Part shown: positions 1 through 14,700 of the stretch, in pieces
Position numbering within the stretch: position 1 is the stretch's first letter
Layout of the letters: each line of letters starts with the position of its first letter
NCBI GenBank assembly: GCA_003344405.1
Contig: NOWV01000249.1
Location: 26,398 to 90,397, forward strand
Source of the DNA: Trichoplax sp. H2
Lineage: Eukaryota > Placozoa > Uniplacotomia > Trichoplacea
Length of the DNA: 64,000 nucleotides
Direction: 5' to 3'
The notes under the pieces: generated by a model
The model's input: the letters and a program-made list of their open reading frames with translations, nothing else
The model's database searches: none
Told to the model about the DNA's origin: nothing
Translations under genes and position numbers: made by a program

Positions 1-3000
1 TAGAACAAATGATAGCATTTAAATTGTTAACGACTTATCATTATATTGGTTTCTCATAAAAAAAGAGAAAAAAACTCAACATAATAACATCAGGTTGAGA
101 TTGTTACCATTCAATGCCATTGTTGATAATAAGTTTAATTCAGAGTCAATGTCAATTTCATGTAGAGTAGCACACTATCTATATTCCAATAAATCCGCAT
201 TAAATTATGATTATTATCATGTCTAATATTATTGAACAACATAATATAAATGATGTTGTGGGAAACAATAGAAATTTCTACTTACCATCTTACTAGAATC
301 TATGACATCATGACTTTATTAGAAAAGTTATTATGGTAAATAGAAACTATCACAATAGTAATTACTATAATCGTATGGAGAAAAATGCCATTTGATTATG
401 TTAGGAAAATACTCTAAATTTGCAATACAATACCAAGCGGATGAAAAGAGTTTTTAGATTCAATTTTGATTGGTGATTGTGTCATTACTACTGGTTTCTC
501 ATTAGCAGCTAGCGGCACTACCCAAGTGACAATCGTTTTACTGTTCCAAATGTCGATCAAGATGTCAATTTCTGGTAGACAGTGATGGACAAGATTGATA
601 CAGCAATTAGATAATATTGTATAGAAAAACTGGGGAGGGTAAAGAAAAGTAGGAAATAAAGGGTAAAATTGTATGCTAAATTTTATTCTGTATGCATAGA
701 GTAATAGTCAAGATCGTCAACAACTGGTTATCCACTGGCACAATATACTTTTACTAGCTATCACAGGTATGTGTTGGACTATCGACCGGATGGATAACAA
801 TTATTAGCCAATGGTATTAAATAACGGTATTTTAATATGGCCGGTCGATTATGGCTTTTATTCTATCGTGTTGAATGTGTGTACTTTACTTGTTACAGGA
901 ATCAAGTTATTTTATAGAATATTCTCTTTAGTTAGCTTATGAATATTGCACTAATTGATTTTCTTGCATAATGTTCAAGTTTGAAACAAATAAAATGCTC
1001 TTATAATATTTTAAAAATATCTAAAAAAAGTTGTTATCGTGTTGCCTATAAAATTGTCGTCATCGTCGCTCTAGTATTTGATAATATTGAATCAATATTA
1101 TATTGGATGCAAAACTATTTACCACTGTAATGGGCTATAAAAATATTTACTACCCTATCGAACATCTTCAACATCGCTATTTAACATTAAACCAGTAACC
1201 GGAACTACTATATTTTTCATAGCATCCTATAATTCTATTGGCTAACATTAGCTTAATACTATCCACTTTTCCCATGCCAATTCTATTTCTACTACAATAT
1301 GATCCTACGGTGTTTGGTAGTATTAGTCTATTTAATTTCGATCCCAGCATCGATCGCTTTATACTTGTAATTCATATGCTAATATAATAGAGTTGTCAAG
1401 TATCTTTCATTCTTGGCCATCCTCTACAAATGCCAACTTTCTAGGTATTCTTCTCATTTTTATTCAGTAGGTTGTCAGGAATCCTTCATGGCCTATTGTA
1501 ATCAATTTACAATAATATCATTGTACAATATCCATTGTTATTCATGATGGGCTAGAATATTCAAATGAATATTATTGTAAATGGGTGTACTAATTTTTTT
1601 ATCGTAATCCAACGTCAAAAGCTTTTAGACTACTTTACCGTAAAATGAGTTCTGCTTATCCGATGATTCTATTGATGGGAGTATTCTAGCCAATATGATT
1701 GGCATTAAAATTGCAATTCTATTCTATCTAAACATTGTTATAACACTGATAGAGAAAAAGGATACTTTTCGTTTACAGCATAGAATGGCCTACAGTAAAC
1801 GACACAGAGTACAAGACAATCTATTTATTTGAATTTTTATTTTTCCTTTGCTGTAAAGAATAGTAATCGATGCATGGGTTCTTTACTACGGATAGCTGAC
1901 AGTAAAACTAGCTATGATCATTATATTATTTGTCAGTAACAATAGTCATATATTGGAGAAGGCATCGTAGTGTAAAATTCACCAGTAATATAATTCATCA
2001 CAGTAAAATCAATAAACTTACCAATATATAGAGGGAGAAGATAGCAAACTACTAAGGCATCATTGTTCATGTCCCTTTTATCTTCTGCTATACAAACATG
2101 GCTACTGAGATACCATGATTGGTTTTTTTTCACCTTTTTTCAATAGTATTCTTTATATAATATATTAGCGTTTGCGACATTATATTAAGCTAGACTACTA
2201 TAAACTCATCTCGACTTGTATTTATTTCGACCAAGTTCTTAGCACTACATTATATAGGATAGATACTGAAATCGACAATAATTCAAATTCAAAAGTAATA
2301 TTTTACTGCACTGTAACATAAGTGCTTTGGGGGGAATACTTATACTTGCTGTAAACATGCATTGTGCAATGCTGATGTTGTCGTTATACAGAGTATTAAA
2401 CCCATCCGCTCTATTTTATCTGGTGAGTTTGACTTAGAAGTACGGAATCAAGTCCAGTGATGATTTCTGTCGAGTTTGATTCCATCTTTGCTGTTTATAC
2501 ATTAATAAAAATTTAATATTGTCAACCCAATCACAAATATATGACGATGATCTGTGTATTTATTTCTCCAATTCTATTTACCGATTGCAAGAAAAAAATT
2601 GGAGCCGTGTAGCGTCTCGGTGCGATCTGGATTATGAATTTCAATTTTCTTATAAAATTCTTACAAAAATACGCTAGGGCATTATATTTGTAAATTACCA
2701 TTTTACCATTCATCCATTAAATTCTGTCGTCGGAATATAAGATAAAATTGAAATAGGGTATTCTAGTACAGTCATTCTATTGGTAATTATTTAGAAACAA
2801 ATAAATATGCCTTGTATTGCTGTGTTAAGCAACGTATCAATCTGATTTCTCTCTGCCTTACCAGAACTCATCCTACATTTATTAGCCATGATTATGAGAA
2901 ATTATAGTTGTTAAACATTAATACAGTATGCTCGTATATATTTACTATTCACTAGGCATGATTAACTGTATTAAATTTAATATTAAAAATTGATTATTTA

Positions 3001-3399
3001 TGTATGAAATCGAATTTCCTATAATAGCTTATAGCAATAGAAGAAGATGAAATTACTATAATACAGATTGAAAATTTTTTAATATCTAAGATGATATTGT
3101 TTCTAAAGGTGTTACTAGAAAAGTTACAAATGGGTAGAATTAATGATAGCATTCACCCTGTAATAATATCGTAATGTCTCTCTTTCACTCTTATAATATC
3201 AAAGGATTAAAACTAGAAATCTCATTAAATATTAAAGTAATAACTAGATGCTCTTAAATTGTATAGACAAGAATTGCGATATACACTCAGAAGATGCATT
3301 CCAGCTAATATAACATTACCAGTTAATTTGCAACTAGTCTGCACAATCAGATATTTACCATCAGGCAAAAATTTTATTCTTAGTTCGTCAATGTAATAA

Positions 3400-3665
3400 C
3401 GAAATGGATATCAATAATTTTACAATTTAGGAAAGGTTATTATGGTACAGATGAACTCCGACATTATATCATCGAAATTTCAATGTAACATCGAAATAAA
3501 TATCAACAATTTTGCATCCTAAGTTAGGTTAATATAGTACAGATCAATTTAGATTTTCTCCAATCGAAACCTCAACGGGACAGCGAAATAAATATCAACA
3601 ATTTTACATTCTAGGTTAAGTTATTGCGATACAGGTAAACCTAGACCTTCTTCGATCGAAACCTT
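3400..3665. repeat. 92-bp tandem repeat, three copies
   Basis: Three head-to-tail copies start at 3400, 3492 and 3584, giving an exact 92-base period. Each opens with cgaaat(a/g)(a/g)atatcaa and contains a conserved block around ggttaa(g)tta...tacag. Copies two and three are closest; copy one is more diverged. No coding capacity is visible. Confidence 0.85.
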
Positions 3666-6600
3666 TTCACTATCTTAGAGTGAGAAAGCATAAAAAATAC
3701 TGAAATTATTTATTGAAATTTTAATTATGGACTTATAATATAGTTCTCATTAGAATTTTCTTTATTATACATTTTACAATAGCGTGGAAGTCTAATTTCC
3801 TTAATGTATCAATTATATTAGAATTTCTTTCTCATATATTACCGTAAAAAATCATATTCCCCGGATGATAACACAACATTACTCGGAATAGTAGGATAAT
3901 AAAGCATCGGCATTAAAATACTCTTCATAAGTATCAAGTTATTGTACTTATTTCTACTTCACTCAAGAAGTTCTATCATAATCAGCCTTAAAAACATTGA
4001 TTAAAAAATTAATGCAATGTCTAGAACTAGTAGATACTCGAGAATATATATTAGTATTTGCTTGAAGAGTAGTTGTTCATCTGACCTAATATAAAATTTT
4101 CTTCAAGGTAATTGACGTTAACAGAAGAAATCAAACAAATTAATTAATAACTTTTGAGTTCGCTTAGAGGCAATTTAATCAAATCACTTATTTATGTTAT
4201 ACCCTGTCACAATAATATAATCTTCCAACTAACTTTAATAAAATTGTTCAAATTTTGTTATTCCTTATTCACTATCAAGACATAAAAGTTCTATCCAGCT
4301 ATTATCGACTTTCAATAAGGTACACCAATTTTGTTTTCTAGAAGTTATAATATTGAAATTTTTGAATACAATACGGTACTCAAAAGTCTAGACATTTTAC
4401 AACAATATTTCCTTTATACATTCCTATAATACCACATCATTTTAACGTTTATTAAAAACAAATAATACTACTAAACTTGACAACAATAGTATCTAATCAT
4501 TATAATAACAGACTCAGTTTAGCTATCAATATCTTCCACTAACCAGTAGCTTTTTCAATGATGAAAAACTTAGTCAGAATTGGAACCAGTAGTATTTTAA
4601 GATTATTGAAAGCAAGCTTCTTTTGATTATCAGAAGTCTATTATGAGTAAGTATACAGCGGAAATAGGATTTGATAATGCCAATTTTTTTGTAACTCCTA
4701 AAAACTTTTTATTAATCTTCACTGTTCGATTTCATTTATCACTTAAGTCCAATTAAAAGGTAACTAGATAGAATTTTATTTATTTCTAATGTACTTTGTA
4801 CAGAAAAACTAAGATTTTTATCGTTTTAAACAGCCTAATTGGCTAAAATATAATATAAGCTATGATCTGAGAGTATCCATCTTGCTTCATGACACCTTTT
4901 TCGGCATAGTTATAAATACCCCCTAAATACTGTCTACCCTAACTATTTACCTGTTTATGTTAAATATCCTTGATAGAAGTAAAACTAAGATCAAAAATAA
5001 AACATATTATAGCGGTAGATTAGTTTGTAATTCTATGGAGATCATATTAGCTATTGGATAATATTTCGAAAAATTACTATTCTAGCCTAGGATTTGGAAA
5101 TAATCCAATATTTACTTCGGTCCCTTAATACTTGAGATCAATCTGTTATGTTGATTAAACTTCGTTACTACACTAGTATAGCATATCATATTGGTAATTA
5201 CAGCCACTATTGTAGTTTCCTCAAAAAATAGTGAAATATTCCTATAAATCCATTTCATCTGCATCTTAAAGGCATGACTTTAATTATTAGCCCCGTGAAT
5301 AGTAGTCTGGGAGCTATAACATTTGCAATTTGCTACCACGACCGATAGTTAAGAGACAGCAAATGTATGATAATAGTTTAATATCTCGATAATGTTGGCT
5401 AGAAATCGTGTTAACTAATCCGATCTATTATAAAATCGAGATCGAAATACATTTTAAAGTAGTCATTACATTTTTAAAGATTACACAGTTGTTATATTAA
5501 AATTGAGAACTATCTACTGCGACATTTAAGTATACTGAAATGTATTCTATTAATTAAAAGCAAATGCTATATATAAACATCTATTTGTTGCAAACCACTG
5601 TGATGATAATAACATGCTTTTCTCTTCTTTCACACTCGACAGGCTTCAAACAAATACTTTATTTATTTTTTCACACTTTTTATGAGATTCGTATATTTAA
5701 ATACCTATAGAAACGATATCAATCATCATTGAAAATTAGAGAGATTACAGTTACGGAAAATATTGCTATGTGCGTAATAGCAGTAATTTTATTTTTGTAA
5801 CTCCTGTCTGAATACTGATATGCTTTAGCTATCTACCATCGGTACGCCTTGAGATTAATGCTAATAACTAATAACCATTTTGTTTGAATTTAGAGTCATG
5901 CTATTCTTCAGCTATAGTTTTTTGTCCCCTATATCAGATATAAAAGGTATAGGTACTATCGCTTGACATAATTTTATGCAGTCTATGAGCTCTTCATTCT
6001 CTAAATTTCTATAATTTGTTCTGATAATGAAATGTTTTAAGAAATAAATAATAAATAAATTTTCAATATAGCTTGCGTTAAAGTTGTTGTTGTATCACTT
6101 AGTCTTCATAATGCGTTAAAATTTGCTATCTTCAATTATGGTACTCTTACAAACGTAATCAGATATCCATGGTATCCTTTAAGTCCTTCCAAAAAATTAC
6201 TAGCTATCTACTTTTAGGTATTGATTGGATTAGATTGTAAATGTAGGTATTGTGATCATTAATGATGTATAATTAATAGTTTGGTTTGGAGAGAGAGATC
6301 AAAATTAATAGATACTGGGGGTAATCATTGCATCTGCCAAGGTTATATATTATACTGTAGAGCTAGTATTAAAAAGTTAATGTACTGGCAGCAAAATTTG
6401 GAAACTCTTACGCCTTATACGAGTATAATGTACAGTAGGAGAGAAATTTTTGAAAGGTTATGTTGCTATAGTAGCGTTACTAACAAGCTATGTAAGGGAT
6501 AATGATTCTTTAGAAACTCCCGCGTCAAGCTTTAGCGATTGAGAGATGAATAATCATATCATATTAACTTTATGAATATATTTCTATAAATTTATATATA

Positions 6601-8291
6601 AGCGAAAAAATTGAGCTTGATGCCAAATAGTTTTATGTTTCCCGAAACGTGAAAGCAAAATAAGGCAGCACATTACAAGATATGAAATTCAGATGCTCGC
6701 CAGAAGTCGAGAATCTAAACGAATACTTGTATCAGAATTTGCTGTCTATAGAACTACCAATTACCGTGTATTATCCTCTATTGCTCGTAAACTTAGCGCT
6801 GAAGAGAGTAACTACTAATTATTCGCGAGAAAGTTTATGTACCGTATTATAGGTTACCATAACTTACCTGCGGACAATGTAACGAAAGCAAAATCTTTCT
6901 ACCATAGGCATACAGCATTGATCCTACCAATAATGTCTGCTGGTTAATGAATATCTAGTAATAGCTGCACACTATACCAAAACAATTACTACTATTCCAA
7001 TCTAACTGTCGATTTCTTAAGGTCATTTCTCATAATCATTTTATTTGAAAATACTCATTGGAGAAATCCAGTTTATTAACTGATTTTTTATATTCAGTAT
7101 TTATTTCACGGTATCGTTCTAATTTATTTTATTCGACGTATTTCAATGCCGTACCCTTGGAATATCATGAAAAGACTAATATATGGAATCAATTAATGAA
7201 TTCCTATCATTTTGTTTATTAGAACCATCACGGCATTTTCGATAACCTAGAAATAATGACCGTAAACGCGAATTTTTTTAATTGATCTTATCTGATATAG
7301 CCTTTGCTACTAATCTTAATTATTTATTAGCACGTCCTATTGCTACATATAGTACTGTAAATGTTGATAAAAATAATGATATATTCAGAAACCCTGTAAA
7401 CTATGCTCGTTCATTATTCGATGCAGAAATACACTGCAATTAATGGTCCAATGATTAGCTAGCGAGAATTATGCCTGGAAAACGTTGGTATTGTACTAAT
7501 TCTGATATAGTTACTGGATAAAAGAGTAGAGGACCAACGCTTTTCTCTAGCTGATATTGTTGATAATGAGATTTATATTAATTAATTAAATTCTATTACT
7601 AATCAAATTATAAAAGTACGTCATAATCAATCAGCTTTTCTAATAGTTAACTCGATTGCTTCATCAAGGTGCGCGCCAGTATAATCCATTAACCAATGAC
7701 GTCAAAACTCTCAATGGAAGCATGATTTATTCCCGAGTAAAAAAATGTGAAAGTCTTGATTTAATTTCTTTTATTTGCAATTGCAAGTAAATTTATCAAA
7801 TCAAAGTTTGTAATCCCTCCCTGTTTCTCTACGTAAATTCAAGGAATTCATGCACTTAAAAAATTGCTGTAATTACATAACGCGCGAACTATAAACACAA
7901 TATTGTAATGAAAAGTAGCACCTCGACGGCTGGAATCCGTTAAGAAAGGAGCTATGAATGTAAATCCTTCTAAAATGATGTACAGTAGGATGCGTAAGGT
8001 GTACAATAAGCCACCGACAGCAGCAGATCACTTTTCATACTAGTTTCAGGACAGTTCTCGACTGAAATCCTGACCTTAACCTTCAATGAAAGTAACTGTA
8101 TAACGCTGATTATTCAAAACCGTGCTGATTAGAGACCTAAATAGGTAACACTTGTGCAATAAATAAAAATAATATATACGTATAACATAAATTTTTATGA
8201 TGGTTTTCCTAAAGTCTTGAACAGTAATCTTGATTGTAATCGTAAACGAAACCATATTGCAGGCTGGATAAGACCTGGAAGCATGGACTAC

Positions 8292-8311
8292 GGTAGTCTA
8301 GTGGCTTAAAT
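8292..8311 (+). repeat. short dispersed sequence with tRNA A-box-like core
   Basis: The 20 bases here differ by only two from those at 12010-12029 (gtag-t/c-ctagtggcttaaat core). The core fits the RNA polymerase III A-box pattern TRGYNNARNNGG. No convincing B-box follows at tRNA spacing, so a tRNA gene is not called. A decayed tRNA-derived short element is possible. Confidence 0.25.
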
Positions 8312-8998
8312 CCTCAACAAAGAGGTCTTTAATCATAAATCCTTTCAAAAAGATATCAAACATAAATAGTATCGAAGCCAATTTGCGCCATACAATAGAA
8401 GTATGGACTAAATTTACATGTTAATTTGTAATTCACGTTTTCTACTTTGCCATCCCGAACATTGCTGTGTGCCGTCGCCCTGTAAGTATTGCACATCGTG
8501 CAAGATCTGGTGAAATAATTATTTATATGTTGTCATAAACTAATAAAATTTACGTAAAATATTAGCAGACTGGTGGAAAAATAAAGTTTAATTTTTTTAA
8601 GGTCCCTGAATTTGGCGTTTTATAACGTAGACTAAAGCATCTTACACTTTTCCTATCTGTATTACGAAATCAATGTCTATGGCTGTAGACTTGTGCAAAA
8701 AAGCAATTTTTATATTGGTTATTACAGTTTTACTCATGAGTGCCGTTTAAATGCGTAAATTACCCGTGGAAATATATATATGTGACCATTTTCTTAAAAG
8801 CAGTACTCGATTCTTACATAAGGAACTTATCGAGGGAAATTGTGCATACTGTTCGGTAATATTATTATTTAGATAAATTATTTATTGGATTAAATTTCGC
8901 TCAAACATAGTTACAATTCGCTATAGTTTGTGGATATAAAATAAATAGATAGTAACTATAATCTTTGGCAGTATTACATACATAGACTCTTTAAATGG

Positions 8999-9225
8999 CA
9001 AGGTGATCAATCACAGCAGTATAATAGATCAGTAAAACCTCATACAAGTTTTAGAGATAGAGTTCAATGATACTATCCTTTATAGTACAATTAAATGGTA
9101 TTCTTTACCCGGCAAGGTGATTGCTTGATCAGAACTATAGTTTAACAAAAGTTTAATAGCTACTTTGAGCTAGGGACCAATGATATAATTATTAATAGTA
9201 TAATTATATAGAATTCTATAAAGGA
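8999..9225. repeat. diverged tandem duplication, about 114-bp unit
   Basis: Two copies start with the same caaggtgat at 8999 and 9113. They share caatgata and the following tatagtacaatta-like segment near their ends. The copies are strongly diverged, so this is an old duplication. Confidence 0.5.
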
Positions 9226-10223
9226 CACTAGAAGAATATCATGTGGCTATTTAGAACCGGAGATATAGTAGTTTTTAAGAAAGTCACGTAGCTGTTGAGC
9301 GTATTAACCTCAATTTTCAGATTTTAAATTATGCTTTCCCTAAATTAAATCTTTGCTGCGGATTTCACTGCATCAAATTAAAGCGGAGGGTCTAAATTGA
9401 TCAATGATATCGTAAACGGGTAACCCAAAGTAATACTTAATTAGAAATCCATTAATTTTCTGAAATTAAGTCTTTTAGAATATCGTACAGCAGCAGCAGT
9501 TGAAGTTAAGCTGATGAACTCGAAACATTTTTTAATATAAGTCAATTCTCAGCTGAGATTTTTCGAATAGCGCATGATAATTGCCGTATGTTGGTAGAAT
9601 TTATCTTTCAGAAAGTATTCGGTACTTCGTGAGTAGAGAGAATGAAACAAATTTTATTAAAGATACAGCCACCGATATATCTTTCGTAAGGATCATAATT
9701 CTGTGCGAGTTTGGCTCATTACAAGCGAAGTTTAAACTATATCATATTGCTTAAAATGTTAAGTGCTAAATTATACAGATTCAGGTACAATAAATCAGTT
9801 CTGCTCATAAGTAACAGTAAATAGGGAACTTTTCTATGAAACCTTGTGTGGTAGCAAATATCTAGAATTATCATAAACGCTAAAATAAGAAAAAGCTGGC
9901 AGATGATATACCATAGTTCGACTTTGTTGAATTTACACGGTTATTATCTTGTATCTTATAAGCTAAGTAATAACAAGAACAGAATCAAATAAAGCCTAGC
10001 TAAGCAATATATATCAAAAGCCAAGTAATGATGTATCAATACTTTGTTGAATTATTTTTCGAAGAGCTATTTACAGTTCCTTAAGCTTATCATCGGTCTC
10101 TAGTTGGCCAGGAAATTTTTAAATTATTCGAATTGAGGAAATAGGAATTAATTCAACGCACAACATCTATCGAGAATTAAGCTCTAGCTATTGAAAAGGT
10201 AACTTTTAACCTATTTTCTGAGC

Positions 10224-11704
10224 CTATGTACGACGGACGACTTGAAGATAAACAGGATTCTTTGGAACCAACGTAAACTGGGCAACGGTAGGCAATGGAA
10301 ATTCAGTTTTGTCGGAGATATTAAATCGTACTTTCAGTAATAATCGAGCTAATATCAATTTAACATTAATTAAGCCCAGTCTTTTACCCACGCAGCTCCT
10401 TGGGCCCTCACTAAATGGTAAAAAAGTTACAGTGGTAACGATTAGCGCTTTTATCAGATGAAAATTTTTCTGGAATGAATTTTTCTGGATCGAGGCCATA
10501 ATTCTGGATCACTTTGAATAGCTTTGACAGCAACTGCCAAGCCTATACCTTTAGCTATTTGAACGCCATTGATCTCGAAGTCTTCTTTTGCTTCACGTAG
10601 ATTAATATAACCTGGTGAGAATAATCCAATTGTTTCGTTGATTATCATGCTTATATATGTAAGACTATTTGCAGATTCATATGTTAGAGACCTATCAGAA
10701 GGACATTTTTCATCTATTTCAGCAATTGCTCGATCTTGCACTTGTAAATGAGTGGCTAATAAATACGAAATGAATGTCAACGTTGAAGCTGTAGTATCAT
10801 AGCCACCTACTAAAAATGTTAAACAATGTTGCATCGCATTATCATAGTTGATTTTTTGATTATTCTCAGCTTTTAATATTAAGGTCAGCATATCGGTACG
10901 ATTTTCTTGGCGTCACTTTGAGGCATTTCATTACGTCTATCTGCAACAATCTGTCGTAAGGCTCTTGTGGCATTAATGATCGCGCTGATCCGGCGATGAT
11001 TAATTAGGAATTCCACGTACTTCATAAGAGTTGGCAATGCCATAGATATTGCTGTATTAAAATCTACAGTTGATGTGATAAAGGTAGATAAATCCTTTTC
11101 CAATTGACTCTCCTGATGCTGCACATTAGATTCAACGCCGAATAAGGTAGCCATGGATACTTCCATGGTAGCGTTATAGTATAATCTCTTCACATCCATA
11201 ACAGTTTGATCATTGTCCACTTTTTTCTAATATTATTTGCGATAATTTCTTACCTGCTTTATTAGTAAAAGCAATCATTTCGTTTAAATTCATTGATGAA
11301 AATAGCGGAGATAAACTATCACGAGCTCTTTTCCACACTTCATCACAAGCTTGAAATAATCCAATTGATTTCCTATTGGCAGATGACAGGGATATGCGAT
11401 TAATGAATTTCTTAGATTGTGTAATTAATACTTTTTGTACCATATCGACATCTACAATATATAATACTGGATATTTTCCGTAATAACAACCAATAACTTT
11501 GCCATATTTTTTAGCATTTATCGCCACACTTTCATGTCGCAGCTCGAATTTGATTTGGTAATCCAATAAATTACCGAAGATAATACTTGACTTAGGACCT
11601 GGTATACCTCTCTTTGCGAAATAAGAGAATGGCTTAATATACTGATAATAGTAGAAGATTGCGGGTAGCAATATCGTTAATATTGTTGTGATGATTAGCA
11701 ACAC
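10224..11704 (-). pseudogene. broken CYP3-clan cytochrome P450
   Basis: An intronless relative of the three intact P450 genes that follow on the same strand. Its reading frame is interrupted by at least four frameshifts, near 11215, 10888, 10500 and 10420. In order one can still read the N-terminal membrane anchor with the Pro-rich hinge (IPGPK), the C-helix WKRAR, the I-helix GGYDTT and the haem-ligand loop FSEGPRSC. The invariant Arg of the K-helix ExxR is also gone (ETIG), which in functional P450s breaks the E-R-R core. The C-terminal extent matches the intact paralogs, so the gene decayed by small indels and not by truncation. It is probably a non-functional copy from the same tandem expansion. 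Sequencing or assembly indels could explain individual shifts but not the ExxR change as well. Confidence 0.9.
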
Positions 11705-14700
11705 AGTGAAATTAGGTTTTCAAGTGGTCCTTTCGGATTTGCTTTTCCTTTTCTCTTATGCTATCAACTGATTCAATAGATCAATTTTTATGCCTCTTGG
11801 TTGATATTAATCTATCGCTGTGACCTTTGAAAGGTTAAAATATTCTTTTGCTATCTTGCTGAAATAATATACTATTATTATTACATGTACTCCCATGAAT
11901 ATACTAAAAAAATGCAAATTTGATCACAATCAATAATATACAAATAAGTATCCCAAAGATCGGGACGAAAAAGAGCGCTATTATCGTCAGGAAGCTCTTA
12001 AAATGTTCGTAGTAGCCTAGTGGCTTAAATACTCTGCAAATGTTTGCTTATTGCTGAGTATCGTTAGCATCAATATGATATTTAACTTTTGACGGAGCCT
12101 TCAACTACAAATTTCAAGATTTCTCTCCTAAAATCGGGATTTGAGCCCCACCAATCTTTAAAAGATCTTTTGGCTTACTATTATGAGTTGGAATGTGGCT
12201 TAAGCAAAGATAATTCAATAAATGTTCGTTCCTTACATAGTCGAAGATAATAACTTCAACATACTCCATGCTAATTAATACTTATGAATATAATATATTA
12301 TTTACTCCATTTTAATTGTCAACAAAGAAGGACGAAAGTTTAGCTTTTACGCATGCTATCATCAATGTAGGATATGATTTAGTGTAATTCGACGACGTGA
12401 GATAGGATAATTGGATGATAAAAGATAATAAGGAATTACTATATTTTGTGGAAACTAGTGTATAGACAGTACGTATACTTAGCATTACTTATTAAGTCTC
12501 TCATTGAAATATTAAAATGTAGAATTAATCGTATCTTATCCAATTACTTCGTTTTAGGTTATTCTACTTTAATTTATTCATAGATCATTACTAATTCTAA
12601 AGCATAGTAAATAGTCGTTTTTATTAAACTAATGTTCGCGTTGCAATACTAAATTAATAAGGTTACTCATGCATATGTTTATCCACTAAATTAATTCTTT
12701 TAATTTACTGGCAATAGTTGAGAGAAGATAATGTTAATAATATCAGCAGTATGCAACACGCATATATTGACATGATTTTAAAACCGTATCTTAAAGTAAT
12801 GCTAGGAATTTAGATATATCTTATCCAAAGCAAATTGTGGAGTGATAATTTAACCAATAAAAATAGTTGAAAGATGAACTATACGATGACAAACTACGCA
12901 AAGTATAACGAGTGAGGGACATACCAGTCTCTACAGTAATAGAATATTCGATAGCCCTAATATACAGGTATAACGTCCTATAGGAGGAAGAATGATGGGT
13001 AATTAGCAACCAGTAAATTGGTATTTTGAGCTTAAGTTGCCAAATTAGTAAGCGACATTTATTATGTGACAAACATATTATCATTTCTTTCATTAAAGTC
13101 ATCGCATAGTAGTTCCTTAGATAAGAAGTCAAGCTGAACAGTTAGAGACTATTTTCATTTTGAATACACAAATTTGTACACAAACTTTACATGAAGTAAT
13201 AGCTCTATAATAAAGTACCGTAACTAGACAGAGAAGCTTAAGATATTTGAAGCAATATCAATGTTAATATTTTCATTAATACAGGCAATTTTTTATGTTA
13301 ATTTTACTTCCAATAAATGTTTCAATTGTATACTTATGTCAACAAGATTTACAATTTATGAGGACTTTGGCCTCCTAACATTTATTGATTATTAATATAA
13401 GTAAGCTTCCACTAATTTGGCAGACTAACATGTAAGTACAATTAGAATTTAACATACCAGGTAATTCTGTTTAGATACCGATACGGCATTTAAAAACGAA
13501 TTTGTCCTAACTTGCATATTTATGAGAACTTGTATGAACATATACAAAATATATCAAAAGCTAAATACGGATTTTAACTTCATAGTGTAATAATATAATT
13601 TATACCTAAAGTTTTTGAATACCGATTAAATATAACTTTTCTGATCTTCGAATGAATAGTCTATTCGTTATGATCTGTTGTTGAATATCGTAAAAGTGCC
13701 ATATCGCATATCATAGTGAATCTTTTTAATCTCTCATCTCAAAAACAACGTTAAGTAAACCATTTTATCATTAGTTAGACATGTTCACCATAACAGCTAT
13801 AATCAGTTTCATTGATAAATTCATTATGTACATTAGGGTTACTAAATATTGCAAACACCATAAGGTTAGAGTACAAGTTGTGATGTCATAATTTTCAACG
13901 GAAATGTATGATAATTCTATACCGTACGGCATCATGATCGCTAATTTTTTCTTTATCTTAGGCTGCAAATATCAACTTCAATATATTACTCGGCGAGAGA
14001 TCCTATTCTATCTCCCAAAGGAGATTATTACGATGCCTCTCAACGATTTTTAAGCTACAAACTTGTTTATAAGTGATGAATAAGCTTAGTATCCAATAAT
14101 TTTGTGGTGTTAAAATGAATAAACTGCAATTGATTTACCAAAATCGCACATGAAAATTTTTGCTATGCTCCGAATTTTTCATTTCTCGCTTACTTTGACT
14201 ATGAAAGTAATGCTAACATGTCTATAAGAACAATGCAGAAATACTTTTTAACATTCCTGACGCCATTATCGGAATTGAGTTTTTCTTAACAGATGATAGT
14301 TAATACTTTAGCTATGAAATCATTCAGATTATTCTGTACTACAAGTCTTGTTTTATCAAATGATGGACTCGCATTAGATATTAAAAAGAATACCGTGTTC
14401 AATTATTAATATATTTTAGTGCTTAGCAACAGGTGTACAAAAATTAATAAATTTAATTAACTACAGATAAATCTAAATCAGTCATAATCTAGCTCATTAC
14501 AATGCGATCGAGATTAGATCATAGACATCTCTTACTTCATAAAATATAGTAAAATTTTTTAGAGAACAGTTACATGATGATGGATTGAAAATAATACCAT
14601 ACAAAAATCAATGCCTACCCTTTCTTTCGAATAGGTAGCTGTTACTTCTCAGTCCAACACTACGAAGATAAATATTATTAAAGGGATGTTATTAAGATTC

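Larger units (their letters stand above)
1..10223. other. gene-free AT-rich region
   Basis: About 10 kb in which I see no coding region. The longest open frames are about 60-75 codons, have no recognisable motifs, and look like chance. I saw no exon-like run of in-phase splice signals with family resemblance, no rRNA, and no tRNA with both internal boxes. Several degenerate local repeats are present; two clear ones are listed separately (3400-3665 and 8999-9225). Two diverged copies of a short sequence also occur near 7937-7980 and 8320-8355. A lineage-specific gene with very short exons could be missed here. Confidence 0.6.

Noticed and set aside
1933-2713. Short minus-strand frames in the first 3 kb
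   Set aside because: 60-66 codons, no motif, no splice partners; expected by chance.
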